Source: Streptococcus cristatus
Lineage (GTDB): Bacteria; Bacillota; Bacilli; Lactobacillales; Streptococcaceae
Reading direction: 5' to 3'
Assembly: GCF_003943505.1 (NCBI RefSeq)
Contig: NZ_RJPS01000012.1
Span: 12,530 to 47,940 of the forward strand
DNA length: 35,411 nucleotides
Position 1 is the stretch's first letter, and each line of letters opens with the position of its first letter. The translations under genes and the position numbers were made by a program. This document shows, piece by piece, positions 17,201 to 24,896 of this stretch. Under the pieces are notes generated by a model. That model ran no database searches. It saw nothing but the letters and a program-made list of their open reading frames with translations, and was not told where the DNA came from.

Positions 17201-17715
17201 AATCTTCAATGGGAAGGATTTTATAAGTTACTTACATTGATCGTATTATGGGAAAATTAGATTGGATTCTTCTTGATCTGTTTTTGAACGGAGAGGTTTT
17301 CTGTGAACACCTCTCCGTTCTGTGGTTTATAATAGATAAAAAATAAAGTTTCTTGATTAATATTGGCTATGGATGGATATTTCTCTAGTCATCTTCGTTA
17401 CTAAAATTAGCTTATTTTCTACTTTCCTATTAGTTGACTTTAGAAAAGAATACAAGAAGCTTAAAAAGGGGCGAGGGAGACGAGCTCACATTCCTTAATA
17501 TAAATTTTTCTCCCTCATTGTAACATAAGAAAGAGATTTTGCATTTTTTGAAGCTTTCGTATAAAACTGTTTCAGACTCTACTATTTTAAGGGGGATATT
17601 TGATAAGGAAGTTCAGGTTGGAACTGGTCAAAGAACAACTTTGCTAGCATTGTTCAGTAAGTTTTGTGACAGTATAAACAGCATAAAAAGTAAACCTATT
17701 GGATTCGGTTTCCAT
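17201..17715. other. Decayed intergenic region without a recognisable gene
   Basis: About 515 AT-rich bases. There are two inverted repeats: AACGGAGAGGT (17287-17297) with ACCTCTCCGTT (17309-17319), and GAGGGAGA (17473-17480) with TCTCCCTC (17509-17516). Neither is followed by a T-run, so they are not clear terminators. An open frame from TTG 17539 runs into the antisense of recD2 and is not convincing. This is probably older insertion debris. Confidence 0.5.
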
Positions 17716-20082
17716 TTAATTGCCATCGCCAAAAATACTGTGAATATCTTCTTTTGTTATCCCAATCATAGGATCAATTTTCTGGAAGTTTTCCTCAGTC
17801 AGGATATAGTTTTCCACAGGTGGCTCGTTATTATCCACAGGATTGTGGATAATTTCTTGAGGGGATTCTGTATCTCCAAAACGTTCAATCAGATAGGTTT
17901 TGCGGGCTGTTCCGGTATTTTTTATGGCGTAGTCAAAGGCTGACTTTTCCCCAAGTAGGATCAGTTTGCTCTTGGCTCGGGTAATAGCAGTGTAGACCAG
18001 ATTTCGCTGGAGCATGCGGTGGCTGCTTCGGGTAATGGGAAGGATGACCACTGGAAACTCGCTACCTTGGGATTTGTGGATACTCATGGCATAGGCTAGG
18101 CGGATTTTGTACCATTCGCTGCGCTGATAGCTAATCTCGTTGCCGTCAAAGTTGATGGTTAGTTCGTCCTGCTTGGATTCGGTGTATTTAGCTGGCAGCA
18201 GGTCTGTGATATAGCCCAAGTCACCGTTAAAAACATTGCATTCAGCGTCATTGACGAGGTGGATGACCCGATCTCCCTGTCGATATTGGCAGTCAGGTGC
18301 CTCAAAGATCAGCTGGTCTTTTTCCACAGGATTGATGAGATTTTGCATGAGGCTGTTAATCTGGTCAATGCCGGCCTGTCCGCGGTACATGGGAGCCAGC
18401 ACTTGCACATCCTGAGCTGGGATGCCACTGCGAATAGCTGCGCTGGTAATTCGTTCAATCATGGGCGGGATGTGTTCATTTCGAGCTTCGAAATAGGAAC
18501 GATCCGCTTTTTTCTCAGTAAAATCTTCTGGCAGTAGTCCTTTTTGGATTTGACTAGCCAGAGTAACAATGGTCGAATCTTGGCTCTGACGGTAAATTTT
18601 TTCCAGCTTGGTTTGGGGGATACTCGGTATTTGCAGTAGGTCAGCTAATACCTGGCCAGGACTGACAGAGGGCAACTGCTCTGCATCCCCAACCAAGAGC
18701 AGTTTGGTATTGGAGGAGATATTGCTGAGAAGCTGGTTGGCCAGCCAAGTGTCTACCATGGAGAACTCGTCCACGATGATAAAGTCAGCATCCAGATAAT
18801 CATCCAAATGGCTGCTATCATCATCTCCAGTCATACCGAGGTGGCGGTGAATCGTAGCACTGGGCAGTCCAGTCAGCTCGTTCATTCGGCGAGCAGCCCG
18901 ACCAGTAGGAGCAGCCAGGAGGATGGGCAAATCGGTCTTCTTTTTCAAATCCAAGCCTCGAAGCTGGCTGTAGACGGAGATGATACCATTGATGACGGTT
19001 GTTTTGCCTGTTCCTGGGCCGCCCGTCAGGATAAAGACTTTTTGCGTGATAGCCTCGAAAATGGCCTGTTTCTGAATACCATCATAGTGGATGCCTAGAT
19101 CATCTTCAGCTTGGCTGATGGTGTCAAGGATTTTCTCTTCTTCAAAGCGATCCTGATGGCCTTTTTCCAAGAGGCGGACCAGATTGCTGCGGATGCCTTC
19201 CTCGGCAAAGAATAGGCTGTTTTCAAAAATCTTAGTTTCGACATTCTGGACCTTGTCTTCCTCAATCAGGTGAGCCAATTCATCGGCTACCAGACTGGGA
19301 TCTAGCTCTACTTGACGCGAACTCTCTAGAAGCTCAATCGTATGTACCAATAGGTCTCTGGCCTCCAAATAGGTATCGCCAGTTTCCATGGACTGTGTCA
19401 GGAGGATATGAATCAAGCCAGCCCGAAAACGCTCAGGAGCATCACTTTCAATTCCCAACTGTTGGGCCAGCTGATCGGCAATTTTAAAGCCGATACCTTG
19501 GATGTCCTCGACCAGTTGGTAGGGATAGTGCTCGACGATTTCCAGCGTTTCTTCCTTGTAAGTTTCTTGGATCTGAAAGGCTAGCTTGTTGGGAATGCCG
19601 TAGGCGGCCAGTTTAGCTAAGACCAGCTCTGTTCCATAGTTGAGTTGCAGTTTGGCCACAAAGGCTTCTCGGTTCTTGGCAGAAAGGCCAGTGATTTCTT
19701 TAAGTTTTTCTGGCTCAGCTAAAATCTTGTCAATGGTTTCGTCCCCATAGAGTTCCACGATTTTTTGAGCTGTCTTGACCCCGATACCCTTAAAGTGGTC
19801 ACTGGAAAAATATTTAACCAGCCCCTTGCTAGTTGGTTTTGCCCTATCGTAGCGGGAAATTTTTAGCTGCTGTCCGTACTTTGGATGTTGAACTAGGTTT
19901 CCCCAAAATGTATAATCCTCGCCTTCGATAATATCGGCCATGGTTCCGGTCACAATAATCTCAAAATCATCAAAATCTTCACAATCCGTGTCTTGGATAT
20001 CCAAGAGGAGGATTCGAAAGAAATTGCTGGGATTTTCAAAAATGATGCGCTCAATAGTGCCTGAAAAATAAAATTCTGTCAT
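17716..20082 (-). CDS. recD2: RecD2-type 5'-3' DNA helicase
   Basis: 788 residues, SF1B helicase of the RecD2/YrrC type, found in bacteria that use AddAB or RexAB rather than RecBCD. The N-terminal 90 residues form an OB-like domain. Residues about 90-210 hold helix-hairpin-helix segments (FKGIGVKTAQKIVELYG, IQGIGFKIADQLAQQLG). The ATPase core starts with Walker A GGPGTGKTT (K360), then the DEFSMVD motif, the GDAEQLPSVSPGQ region and QGDRVIHLVND. The end motif YAMSIHKSQGSEF leads to VYTAITRAKSKLILLG. There is no clear ribosome site before ATG 20082, and a hairpin terminator (20109-20136) stands between it and lepB, so expression may rely on read-through or a weak promoter. The stop is at 17716-17718. 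Confidence 0.94.
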   Translation of the reverse strand: MTEFYFSGTIERIIFENPSNFFRILLLDIQDTDCEDFDDFEIIVTGTMADIIEGEDYTFWGNLVQHPKYGQQLKISRYDRAKPTSKGLVKYFSSDHFKGIGVKTAQKIVELYGDETIDKILAEPEKLKEITGLSAKNREAFVAKLQLNYGTELVLAKLAAYGIPNKLAFQIQETYKEETLEIVEHYPYQLVEDIQGIGFKIADQLAQQLGIESDAPERFRAGLIHILLTQSMETGDTYLEARDLLVHTIELLESSRQVELDPSLVADELAHLIEEDKVQNVETKIFENSLFFAEEGIRSNLVRLLEKGHQDRFEEEKILDTISQAEDDLGIHYDGIQKQAIFEAITQKVFILTGGPGTGKTTVINGIISVYSQLRGLDLKKKTDLPILLAAPTGRAARRMNELTGLPSATIHRHLGMTGDDDSSHLDDYLDADFIIVDEFSMVDTWLANQLLSNISSNTKLLLVGDAEQLPSVSPGQVLADLLQIPSIPQTKLEKIYRQSQDSTIVTLASQIQKGLLPEDFTEKKADRSYFEARNEHIPPMIERITSAAIRSGIPAQDVQVLAPMYRGQAGIDQINSLMQNLINPVEKDQLIFEAPDCQYRQGDRVIHLVNDAECNVFNGDLGYITDLLPAKYTESKQDELTINFDGNEISYQRSEWYKIRLAYAMSIHKSQGSEFPVVILPITRSSHRMLQRNLVYTAITRAKSKLILLGEKSAFDYAIKNTGTARKTYLIERFGDTESPQEIIHNPVDNNEPPVENYILTEENFQKIDPMIGITKEDIHSIFGDGN

Positions 20083-20100
20083 TGTTTATGTATCTGTTTT

Positions 20101-20136
20101 TAAAAAGTAAACCCAGCTGAGAAGTCAACTGAGTTT
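20101..20136 (-). terminator. Terminator between lepB and recD2
   Basis: AAACCCAGCTGA (20109-20120) pairs with TCAACTGAGTTT (20125-20136), 12 bp with two G-U pairs. On the minus strand it is followed by ACTTTTTA. It lies directly upstream of the recD2 start. Confidence 0.7.
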
Positions 20137-20158
20137 GGATGGGGTATACTCTTAAGTA

Positions 20159-20791
20159 TTAGTAAGTCTTGAAAGGTAGGATTGGCCAGATGCGGAATTT
20201 AGCTTCGCCTTGAATCTGATTGGATTTAAATGCACCGACCTGCCGACTATCCTTAGACACGATGCGATCGTCACCTAAAAGCAGGTACTCATCATCTAGG
20301 AGTTTGGTGGTAAAGACGGGGCTACCTTCCTTGTCCACGGTAAAGGCTTGGGCTTGAGAGGCTAGCTTTCGGAAGAAAGTTCCGTTGTCCGTGTAATCCT
20401 TGCCCACATAGGTAGACTGGAGCTTGTCCTTTTGGAATTTTTTGATGTAATCTGTTAAATAAGGTTCATCAGTCTTCTTACCATTGATATAGAGGGTGTC
20501 GTTTTCGTACTGAATGGTATCACCCGGAAGGCCAATCACCCGCTTGACGACTTCTTTCTTTTTGCCATCGTCATCCTTTTCGGAGGCTACAACAATATCG
20601 AAACGGTCAATAGACTGGTGTTTCAAAACCATCAAATACTCACCATTGGCTAAGGTTGGATCCATAGAGTGGCCGTCTACCTTGACAGGTGCCCAGAGCA
20701 GCCAGCGAGTGAGTAAGATGACGGAGACAATCAGGGTAAAGACTCCCCACTCCTTGAGGAAGGCACGGAAGTCAAAGCGTTTGTTTTTCAT
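20159..20791 (-). CDS. lepB: Type I signal peptidase
   Basis: 210 residues. It removes signal peptides from exported proteins at the outer face of the membrane. One N-terminal membrane helix spans about 15-33 (WGVFTLIVSVILLTRWLLW). The catalytic Ser is S42 in GHSMDP, and the catalytic Lys is K83 in VVKRVIGLPGD. The later motifs LLGDDRIVSKDSRQVG are present; the usual family motif is GDNR...DSR, and here Asp replaces Asn. The gene starts 3 bases after the rnhC stop, with AAAGG overlapping the end of rnhC, so it is translated from the rnhC-lepB message. The YSIRK-like adhesin at 30771 would be a natural substrate. Confidence 0.94.
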   Translation of the reverse strand: MKNKRFDFRAFLKEWGVFTLIVSVILLTRWLLWAPVKVDGHSMDPTLANGEYLMVLKHQSIDRFDIVVASEKDDDGKKKEVVKRVIGLPGDTIQYENDTLYINGKKTDEPYLTDYIKKFQKDKLQSTYVGKDYTDNGTFFRKLASQAQAFTVDKEGSPVFTTKLLDDEYLLLGDDRIVSKDSRQVGAFKSNQIQGEAKFRIWPILPFKTY

Positions 20792-20794
20792 AGT

Positions 20795-21679
20795 CTACCT
20801 TTCTAAGAGCTTTTTAGCTTTTTCTGTATTTTTAAAATGAAGTTTAGCGGTATGCTGGAGGCCAGCCATTCCATAGGCTTGGAGGATCTGGCAAGCAACT
20901 TGATCACTCTTACTCCCAGCCCCGCTCGGAAGAGTATAACCAAGCTCTTGACTCAGATTTTCCAGATTTTCCAGAAAGAGATCGCGAGCGATAATGGAGC
21001 TAACGGCGACAGCTAGAAACTTCCCTTCAGCTTTTTCAATGAGGCTAATGGGATTTGGGAAATGATTCTTCTCATTTTTCAGGTATTTGTCATAATTCTG
21101 CTGACTGGTAAAGGCGTCAATGACGATTTTTTCTGGTGTCAGACCTTTTTGTAGCAGCAGATAAATGGCTTGATTGTGAAGAGCTACCTTGACAGATACG
21201 GCATTGTAACCAGAGGCAACCACTTCGTTATATTTTTCTGGAGACAGGAGCAGAGCCTGATGTTGGATTTCCTTTTTCAAAATCGGTGCCAGTTGCCGAA
21301 TCTTAAGGTCGGTCAAGGCCTTCGAATCGCCCACGCCCAACTTACGCAAGAAAGCGTGCTGTTCTGGACTGACAAAGGAAGCAACAACTGCTAAACCACC
21401 AAAGTAAGAGCCATTTCCGACCTCATCCGTACCTATAAGGGAGATCTTCTGAGAAGTCTTGCTGGCTTCCTCGGCTTGATGGCCGAAAAAAGCAGCATAG
21501 TGACCAGCTTTTTCTCCTTGGAAAAGAACCTTGCCAGAAGTATAGATACTGACAGTTGCCTGGTTCAATTTCAGTAGATATTGGATATACTGATTTTTAC
21601 TAGGCACAAGCTTGTCTTGATATTTCTGGACAAAAGCCTGAATTTCTCCTTGTTTAGGACTCAAAGTAATACTTTCCAT
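20795..21679 (-). CDS. rnhC: Ribonuclease HIII
   Basis: 294 residues. It cleaves RNA in RNA-DNA hybrids. The N-terminal 75 residues are the TBP-like substrate-binding domain of RNase HIII ([14 protein letters not shown]). The catalytic domain opens with [13 protein letters not shown], with D85 and E86, the D-E pair typical of type HIII. Another acidic residue is in [10 protein letters not shown] (D118), and more follow in VIDAFTS and the [23 protein letters not shown] block. The ATG at 21679 is only about 8 bases from the end of the -10 box, so the message may be nearly leaderless. Its MESITLSP start agrees with relatives. It heads an operon with lepB. Confidence 0.95.
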   Translation of the reverse strand: MESITLSPKQGEIQAFVQKYQDKLVPSKNQYIQYLLKLNQATVSIYTSGKVLFQGEKAGHYAAFFGHQAEEASKTSQKISLIGTDEVGNGSYFGGLAVVASFVSPEQHAFLRKLGVGDSKALTDLKIRQLAPILKKEIQHQALLLSPEKYNEVVASGYNAVSVKVALHNQAIYLLLQKGLTPEKIVIDAFTSQQNYDKYLKNEKNHFPNPISLIEKAEGKFLAVAVSSIIARDLFLENLENLSQELGYTLPSGAGSKSDQVACQILQAYGMAGLQHTAKLHFKNTEKAKKLLER

Positions 21680-21686
21680 AGCCCCT

Positions 21687-21695
21687 ATTGTACCA
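21687..21695 (-). promoter_or_regulatory. Extended -10 promoter of rnhC-lepB, close to the start codon
   Basis: Minus-strand TGG-TACAAT occupies 21695-21687. The predicted transcription start (about 21680) coincides with the rnhC ATG at 21679-21677. Confidence 0.6.
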
Positions 21696-21769
21696 CAAAA
21701 TGAAACTAGGGAAAATGGGAAAAACAGGATATTTAAAAGATTATGAAAAAATTACACATTTTTCTTCCA

Positions 21770-21816
21770 AACATGACATCAATGTCATGTTGAACCCGAT
21801 AGGGTTGTTGTATAAT
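21770..21816 (+). promoter_or_regulatory. Promoter of the bacteriocin peptides with a ComR-box-like inverted repeat
   Basis: AACATGACAT (21770-21779) and ATGTCATGTT (21782-21791) are perfect inverted copies separated by CA. Read as a ComR box it fits AACANGACA-N4-TGTCNTGTT at every fixed base. Nineteen bases later stands a perfect -10, TATAAT (21811-21816), with no -35, as expected for an activator-dependent promoter. A second small repeat, AACCC-GATA-GGGTT (21793-21806), lies between. The first peptide gene starts about 90 bases downstream. The regulator itself is not in the window. Confidence 0.7.
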
Positions 21817-21905
21817 ATAAGTGTTGAAGCGATGTTTGAATAAAACTGACCACAAACAATATATTAACAAGGTTAAGGAAGCCTTGTAAAAAAAGGAGAA
21901 CACAT

Positions 21906-22079
21906 ATGGAAAACTTTGCTATGATGGACAACCAATTCGCTGCGTTGACTGAAGAAGAAATGATGATGATCGACGGTGGATGGGCATTCTACGGTATCCC
22001 TGTTGATATTTTCACAGTATCATTGGCTATTTTGGGTGGCTCATTGGTTTCAGGTTTCTTAGTAGGACTTTTCAGCTAA
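21906..22079 (+). CDS. Double-glycine leader peptide, bacteriocin-like, hydrophobic (57 residues)
   Basis: ATG 21906 follows AAAGGAG (21893-21899), and the frame ends at TAA 22077-22079. The product has 57 residues. The first 25 form a double-glycine leader: MENFAMMDNQFAALTEEEMM, then MIDGG. Leader hallmarks are seen: Leu-Thr-Glu-Glu-Glu, Met/Ile before Asp, and GG at the cut. The predicted mature peptide has 32 residues, starts with Trp (WAFYGIPVDIF) and is strongly hydrophobic with a Gly/Ser-spaced helix (ILGGSLVSGFLVG), suited to membrane insertion. It is followed 33 bases later by a second GG peptide and then by the matching exporter. It could be a bacteriocin or one half of a two-peptide pair; a signalling role is less likely given its hydrophobic body. 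Confidence 0.85.
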   Translation: MENFAMMDNQFAALTEEEMMMIDGGWAFYGIPVDIFTVSLAILGGSLVSGFLVGLFS

Positions 22080-22112
22080 TTTAATAATTTCAAATAGAAG
22101 AAGGTGAATTTT

Positions 22113-22376
22113 ATGAACAAAGATTTTAAATCATTAGATCAAAAATTTATGCCTCTTACTGAAGCTGAATTGGTTGAAGTAGAAGGTGGATGGGTCGGTG
22201 GTGACCTTGTACGTGCCGTATTTGATATCGGTCGTGAAGTTGGTCGCACTGTACGTGGACTTGCTATTCGTGCATATGGTCGCATCAGAGGTAGATTTGG
22301 TTCAAGATCTGGTGGTTCTAGCAATGGTGGCGGTGCTAACAACGGTGGTGCTGCAAGCCCAGACGTTTTTAACTAA
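22113..22376 (+). CDS. Double-glycine leader peptide, arginine/glycine-rich (87 residues)
   Basis: I start at ATG 22113, which follows AGAAGG; the upstream in-frame GTG 22104 overlaps that ribosome site. The 26-residue leader ends in LTEAELVEVEGG, a clear double-glycine leader. The predicted mature part has 61 residues and, like peptide 1, begins with Trp. Its first 39 residues carry nine Arg at spacings of 2-7, mostly 3-5 (VGRTVRGLAIRAYGRIRGRF), as in an amphipathic cationic helix. The tail is Gly/Ser/Asn-rich (GSSNGGGANNGGAASPDVFN). I know no named family for it. A strong terminator follows at 22395-22434. It is probably exported and cut by the C39 transporter at 22729. Confidence 0.82.
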   Translation: MNKDFKSLDQKFMPLTEAELVEVEGGWVGGDLVRAVFDIGREVGRTVRGLAIRAYGRIRGRFGSRSGGSSNGGGANNGGAASPDVFN

Positions 22377-22394
22377 TATTTTTTGTTTCGATAT

Positions 22395-22434
22395 AAAGCC
22401 TCTTGTTCGTCTTGATTTGGACAAGAGGCTTTTT
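22395..22434 (+). terminator. Terminator after the two peptide genes
   Basis: AAAGCCTCTTGTTC (22395-22408) pairs with GGACAAGAGGCTTT (22419-22432), 14 bp with one G-U pair, with a T-run at 22430-22434. It separates the peptide transcript from the exporter genes. Confidence 0.88.
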
Positions 22435-22505
22435 AGTGTAAAAGTTACTTTAGGTCTGTTTTTTAAGTAATTTTGTGCTTATATAGAGTAAAACGACTGA
22501 TACCA

Positions 22506-22535
22506 TTGGAAAAATACGCCACATTAGTGTATGAT
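22506..22535 (+). promoter_or_regulatory. Candidate promoter of the exporter genes
   Basis: TTGGAA (22506-22511), an 18-base spacer and TATGAT (22530-22535) lie about 75 bases before the first micro-ORF and 190 before the transporter. No ComR-type box is seen here. Confidence 0.4.
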
Positions 22536-22611
22536 AGAGATATCTATTTTTTGCTTGTTATGAAAGTTCTCTTTCCTAATTTATACTTGTTTTTTACTGG
22601 AGAGAACCGCT

Positions 22612-22662
22612 ATGGATAAAGTTGACAAGCAGTTTGTGTTGAATAGTATGTTTACTAATTAG
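22612..22662 (+). CDS. Micro-ORF 1 (16 residues), possible leader peptide
   Basis: ATG 22612 follows GGAGAG (22599-22604) by 7 bases and encodes MDKVDKQFVLNSMFTN. Its TAG stop overlaps the ribosome site AGGAG (22661-22665) of the next micro-ORF. It may be a leader peptide, a short signal, or the stump of a decayed gene. Only the start signals support it. Confidence 0.3.
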   Translation: MDKVDKQFVLNSMFTN

Positions 22663-22670
22663 GAGTTTTT

Positions 22671-22718
22671 ATGCGAGGGTCGTTCTCCATAAAAGCAAAT
22701 TTACACTTTTGTGAATAA
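22671..22718 (+). CDS. Micro-ORF 2 (15 residues), possible leader peptide
   Basis: ATG 22671 follows AGGAG (22661-22665) by 5 bases and encodes MRGSFSIKANLHFCE. Its TAA stop touches the ribosome site AAAGGAG (22718-22723) of the transporter gene, so translation could be passed along the chain. Coding status is unproven. Confidence 0.3.
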   Translation: MRGSFSIKANLHFCE

Positions 22719-22728
22719 AGGAGATTGT

Positions 22729-24882
22729 ATGAGATTTACAAAGCGTCATTATAGGGCTCAAGTTGACGCGAGAGATTGTGGTGTAGCAGCGCTAGCCATG
22801 ATATATGGTTATTATGGTTCCTATTATTCTTTGGCTAGTTTGCGTGAAATGGCCAAGACAACTTTAAGAGGAACAACTGCTTTTGGGCTAGTGAAGGTTT
22901 CGGAAGAGTTAGGTTTTGAAACACGAGCCTTTAAAGCGGATATGTCTTTATTTGACATGAAGGGCATCGTTTATCCTTTTATCGCCCATGTTATCAAAGA
23001 TAAGAAATTGCTTCACTATTATGTTGTGACTGGGCACGATAAACATTCGGTTTATATTGCGGATCCGGATCCGGCTGTAAAAATGACCAAACTTTCTAAG
23101 GAACAGTTTGCGCAAGAGTGGACAGGTGTCTCTATTTTTATCGCCCCAGCGCCAGAATATAGACCACACAAGGAAAAGAAAAACGGTCTCTGGTCTTTTG
23201 TTCCGATTTTAATGAAACAAAAGGGACTGATTGCCAATATCGTTATCGCAACGATGCTGGTGACGATCATCAACATCGTGGGCTCTTACTACATGCAGGG
23301 GATTATTGATACTTACGTACCGAATCAGATGAGGAATACCTTAGGAATTATTTCTCTCGGTCTAATAGTTGTCTACATTTTGCAACAGGTCCTAACTTAT
23401 GCTCAGAGCTATCTGCTTCTCATTTTGGGACAACGCCTTTCGATTGATGTGATTTTGTCCTATATTAAGCATGTCTTTCATCTACCCATGTCTTTTTTTG
23501 CGACGAGAAGGACAGGGGAAATCGTATCGCGCTTCAATGATGCCAATAGTATCATTGATGCCTTAGCTAGTACTATTCTGTCCATCTTTTTGGATGTGTC
23601 TATCGTTGTCGTCATGGCAATTGTTTTGTTCTCACAAAACTTCTATTTGTTCTTTATCAGTTTGCTCTCGCTGCCTATCTATATCGTCGTGATTTTCGCT
23701 TTCATGAAGCCATTTGAAAAAATGAATCGCGACACCATGGAATCCAATGCCATTCTGTCTTCTTCTATTATCGAAGATATCAATGGTATTGAGACGATCA
23801 AATCCTTGACAAGTGAAGATTTCCGCTATCAAAAGATTGATAGAGAATTTGTGGATTATTTGAAGAAATCATTCGCTTATAGTCGGATGGAGAATATCCA
23901 AATTGGTTTGAAGAAGACAGCTCAGCTCTTGCTGAATGTTGCAATCCTTTGGATGGGAGCCCTTTTGGTAATGGACAATAAAATGACCTTGGGGCAGCTA
24001 ATTACTTATAATACTTTGCTGGTTTATTTCACAAATCCGCTGGAAAATATTATCAATTTACAAACCAAGCTTCAGACTGCACAAGTTGCCAATAATCGCT
24101 TGAACGAGGTTTATCTGGTTGACTCTGAATTTATGGATAAAAAAGCGATCCGTGATTTGAGCATGACCAAGGGCGACATTGAGTTGCGGAATGTTAGCTA
24201 TAAGTATGGCTATGGACGAAATGTTCTGTCAGATATTAATTTGACCATTGAAAGAGGCAGCAAGGTGGCCTTTGTCGGAATTTCTGGTTCTGGAAAGACG
24301 ACCCTTGCTAAGATGATTGTGAATTTCTATGATCCGAACGAGGGAGAAATTCTGGTTAATAATATCAACCTTAATCAGATTGACAAGCATGTCTTGCGTC
24401 GTCATATCAATTACTTGCCGCAACAGCCTTATGTCTTTAATGGTACCATCTTGGAGAATGTTCTCCTAGGTGCCAAGCCCGGAACGACTCAGAAAGAAAT
24501 CATTCGGGCGTTGGAAATTGCAGAAATTCGTGAAGATATTGAACGGATGCCTTTGAATTATCAAACAGAATTGACATCAGATGGTTCAGGTATTTCAGGC
24601 GGTCAGCGTCAGCGCTTGGCCTTGGCTAGGGCTCTTTTGACCGATGCTCCTATTTTGATCCTTGATGAGGCGACCAGCAATCTGGATATCTTGACAGAGA
24701 AAAAGATTATTGACAACCTTTTAGAGTTGGACAAGACCATCATTTTCATTGCCCATCGATTGACCATTGCGGAGCGATCTGAAAAAGTGGTTGTTCTGGA
24801 CAAGGGTGAAATCGTGGAGCAAGGGACGCATGAAGAGTTGGTTGCTCAGGATGGCTTCTATGCTCATCTGGTGAATAGTTAG
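22729..24882 (+). CDS. Peptidase-containing ABC transporter for double-glycine peptides (ComA/BlpA type)
   Basis: 717 residues from ATG 22729, which has AAAGGAG at correct spacing; the in-frame GTG 22711 is rejected. The N-terminal C39 peptidase has C17 (ARDCGVAA), H96 (LLHYYVV) and D112 (IADPDP), the triad that cuts after GG. A six-helix membrane domain spans about 155-440. The ATPase domain has Walker A GISGSGKTT (K523), signature SGGQRQR from 623, Walker B LILDEATSNLD (D646, E647) and switch H676. It cleaves and exports GG-leader peptides in one step. Its position behind two GG peptides and before an accessory protein shows it serves this locus. Confidence 0.95.
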   Translation: MRFTKRHYRAQVDARDCGVAALAMIYGYYGSYYSLASLREMAKTTLRGTTAFGLVKVSEELGFETRAFKADMSLFDMKGIVYPFIAHVIKDKKLLHYYVVTGHDKHSVYIADPDPAVKMTKLSKEQFAQEWTGVSIFIAPAPEYRPHKEKKNGLWSFVPILMKQKGLIANIVIATMLVTIINIVGSYYMQGIIDTYVPNQMRNTLGIISLGLIVVYILQQVLTYAQSYLLLILGQRLSIDVILSYIKHVFHLPMSFFATRRTGEIVSRFNDANSIIDALASTILSIFLDVSIVVVMAIVLFSQNFYLFFISLLSLPIYIVVIFAFMKPFEKMNRDTMESNAILSSSIIEDINGIETIKSLTSEDFRYQKIDREFVDYLKKSFAYSRMENIQIGLKKTAQLLLNVAILWMGALLVMDNKMTLGQLITYNTLLVYFTNPLENIINLQTKLQTAQVANNRLNEVYLVDSEFMDKKAIRDLSMTKGDIELRNVSYKYGYGRNVLSDINLTIERGSKVAFVGISGSGKTTLAKMIVNFYDPNEGEILVNNINLNQIDKHVLRRHINYLPQQPYVFNGTILENVLLGAKPGTTQKEIIRALEIAEIREDIERMPLNYQTELTSDGSGISGGQRQRLALARALLTDAPILILDEATSNLDILTEKKIIDNLLELDKTIIFIAHRLTIAERSEKVVVLDKGEIVEQGTHEELVAQDGFYAHLVNS

Positions 24883-24896
24883 AAAGGAGAAAGAAG

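Noticed and set aside
17287..17319. 11-bp inverted repeat taken as a terminator
   Set aside because: Neither strand has a T-run after the stem, so it is reported only as an inverted repeat in the decayed region.
17539..17943. 134-codon plus-strand frame from TTG entering the antisense of recD2
   Set aside because: Half of it is the complement of recD2, the start is a weak TTG, and I recognise no family. The first 60 residues could be insertion debris, but this is not supported.
17716..20082. recD2 as part of the defence cassette because of its position
   Set aside because: It is a conserved housekeeping helicase on the opposite strand with normal base composition, and is separated from the cassette by IS debris.
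22104..22112. GTG start for the second GG peptide
   Set aside because: The GTG overlaps the ribosome site that serves ATG 22113.
22711..22728. GTG start for the C39 transporter
   Set aside because: AAAGGAG lies between this GTG and ATG 22729, and starting at 22729 puts the catalytic Cys at position 17, as in relatives.
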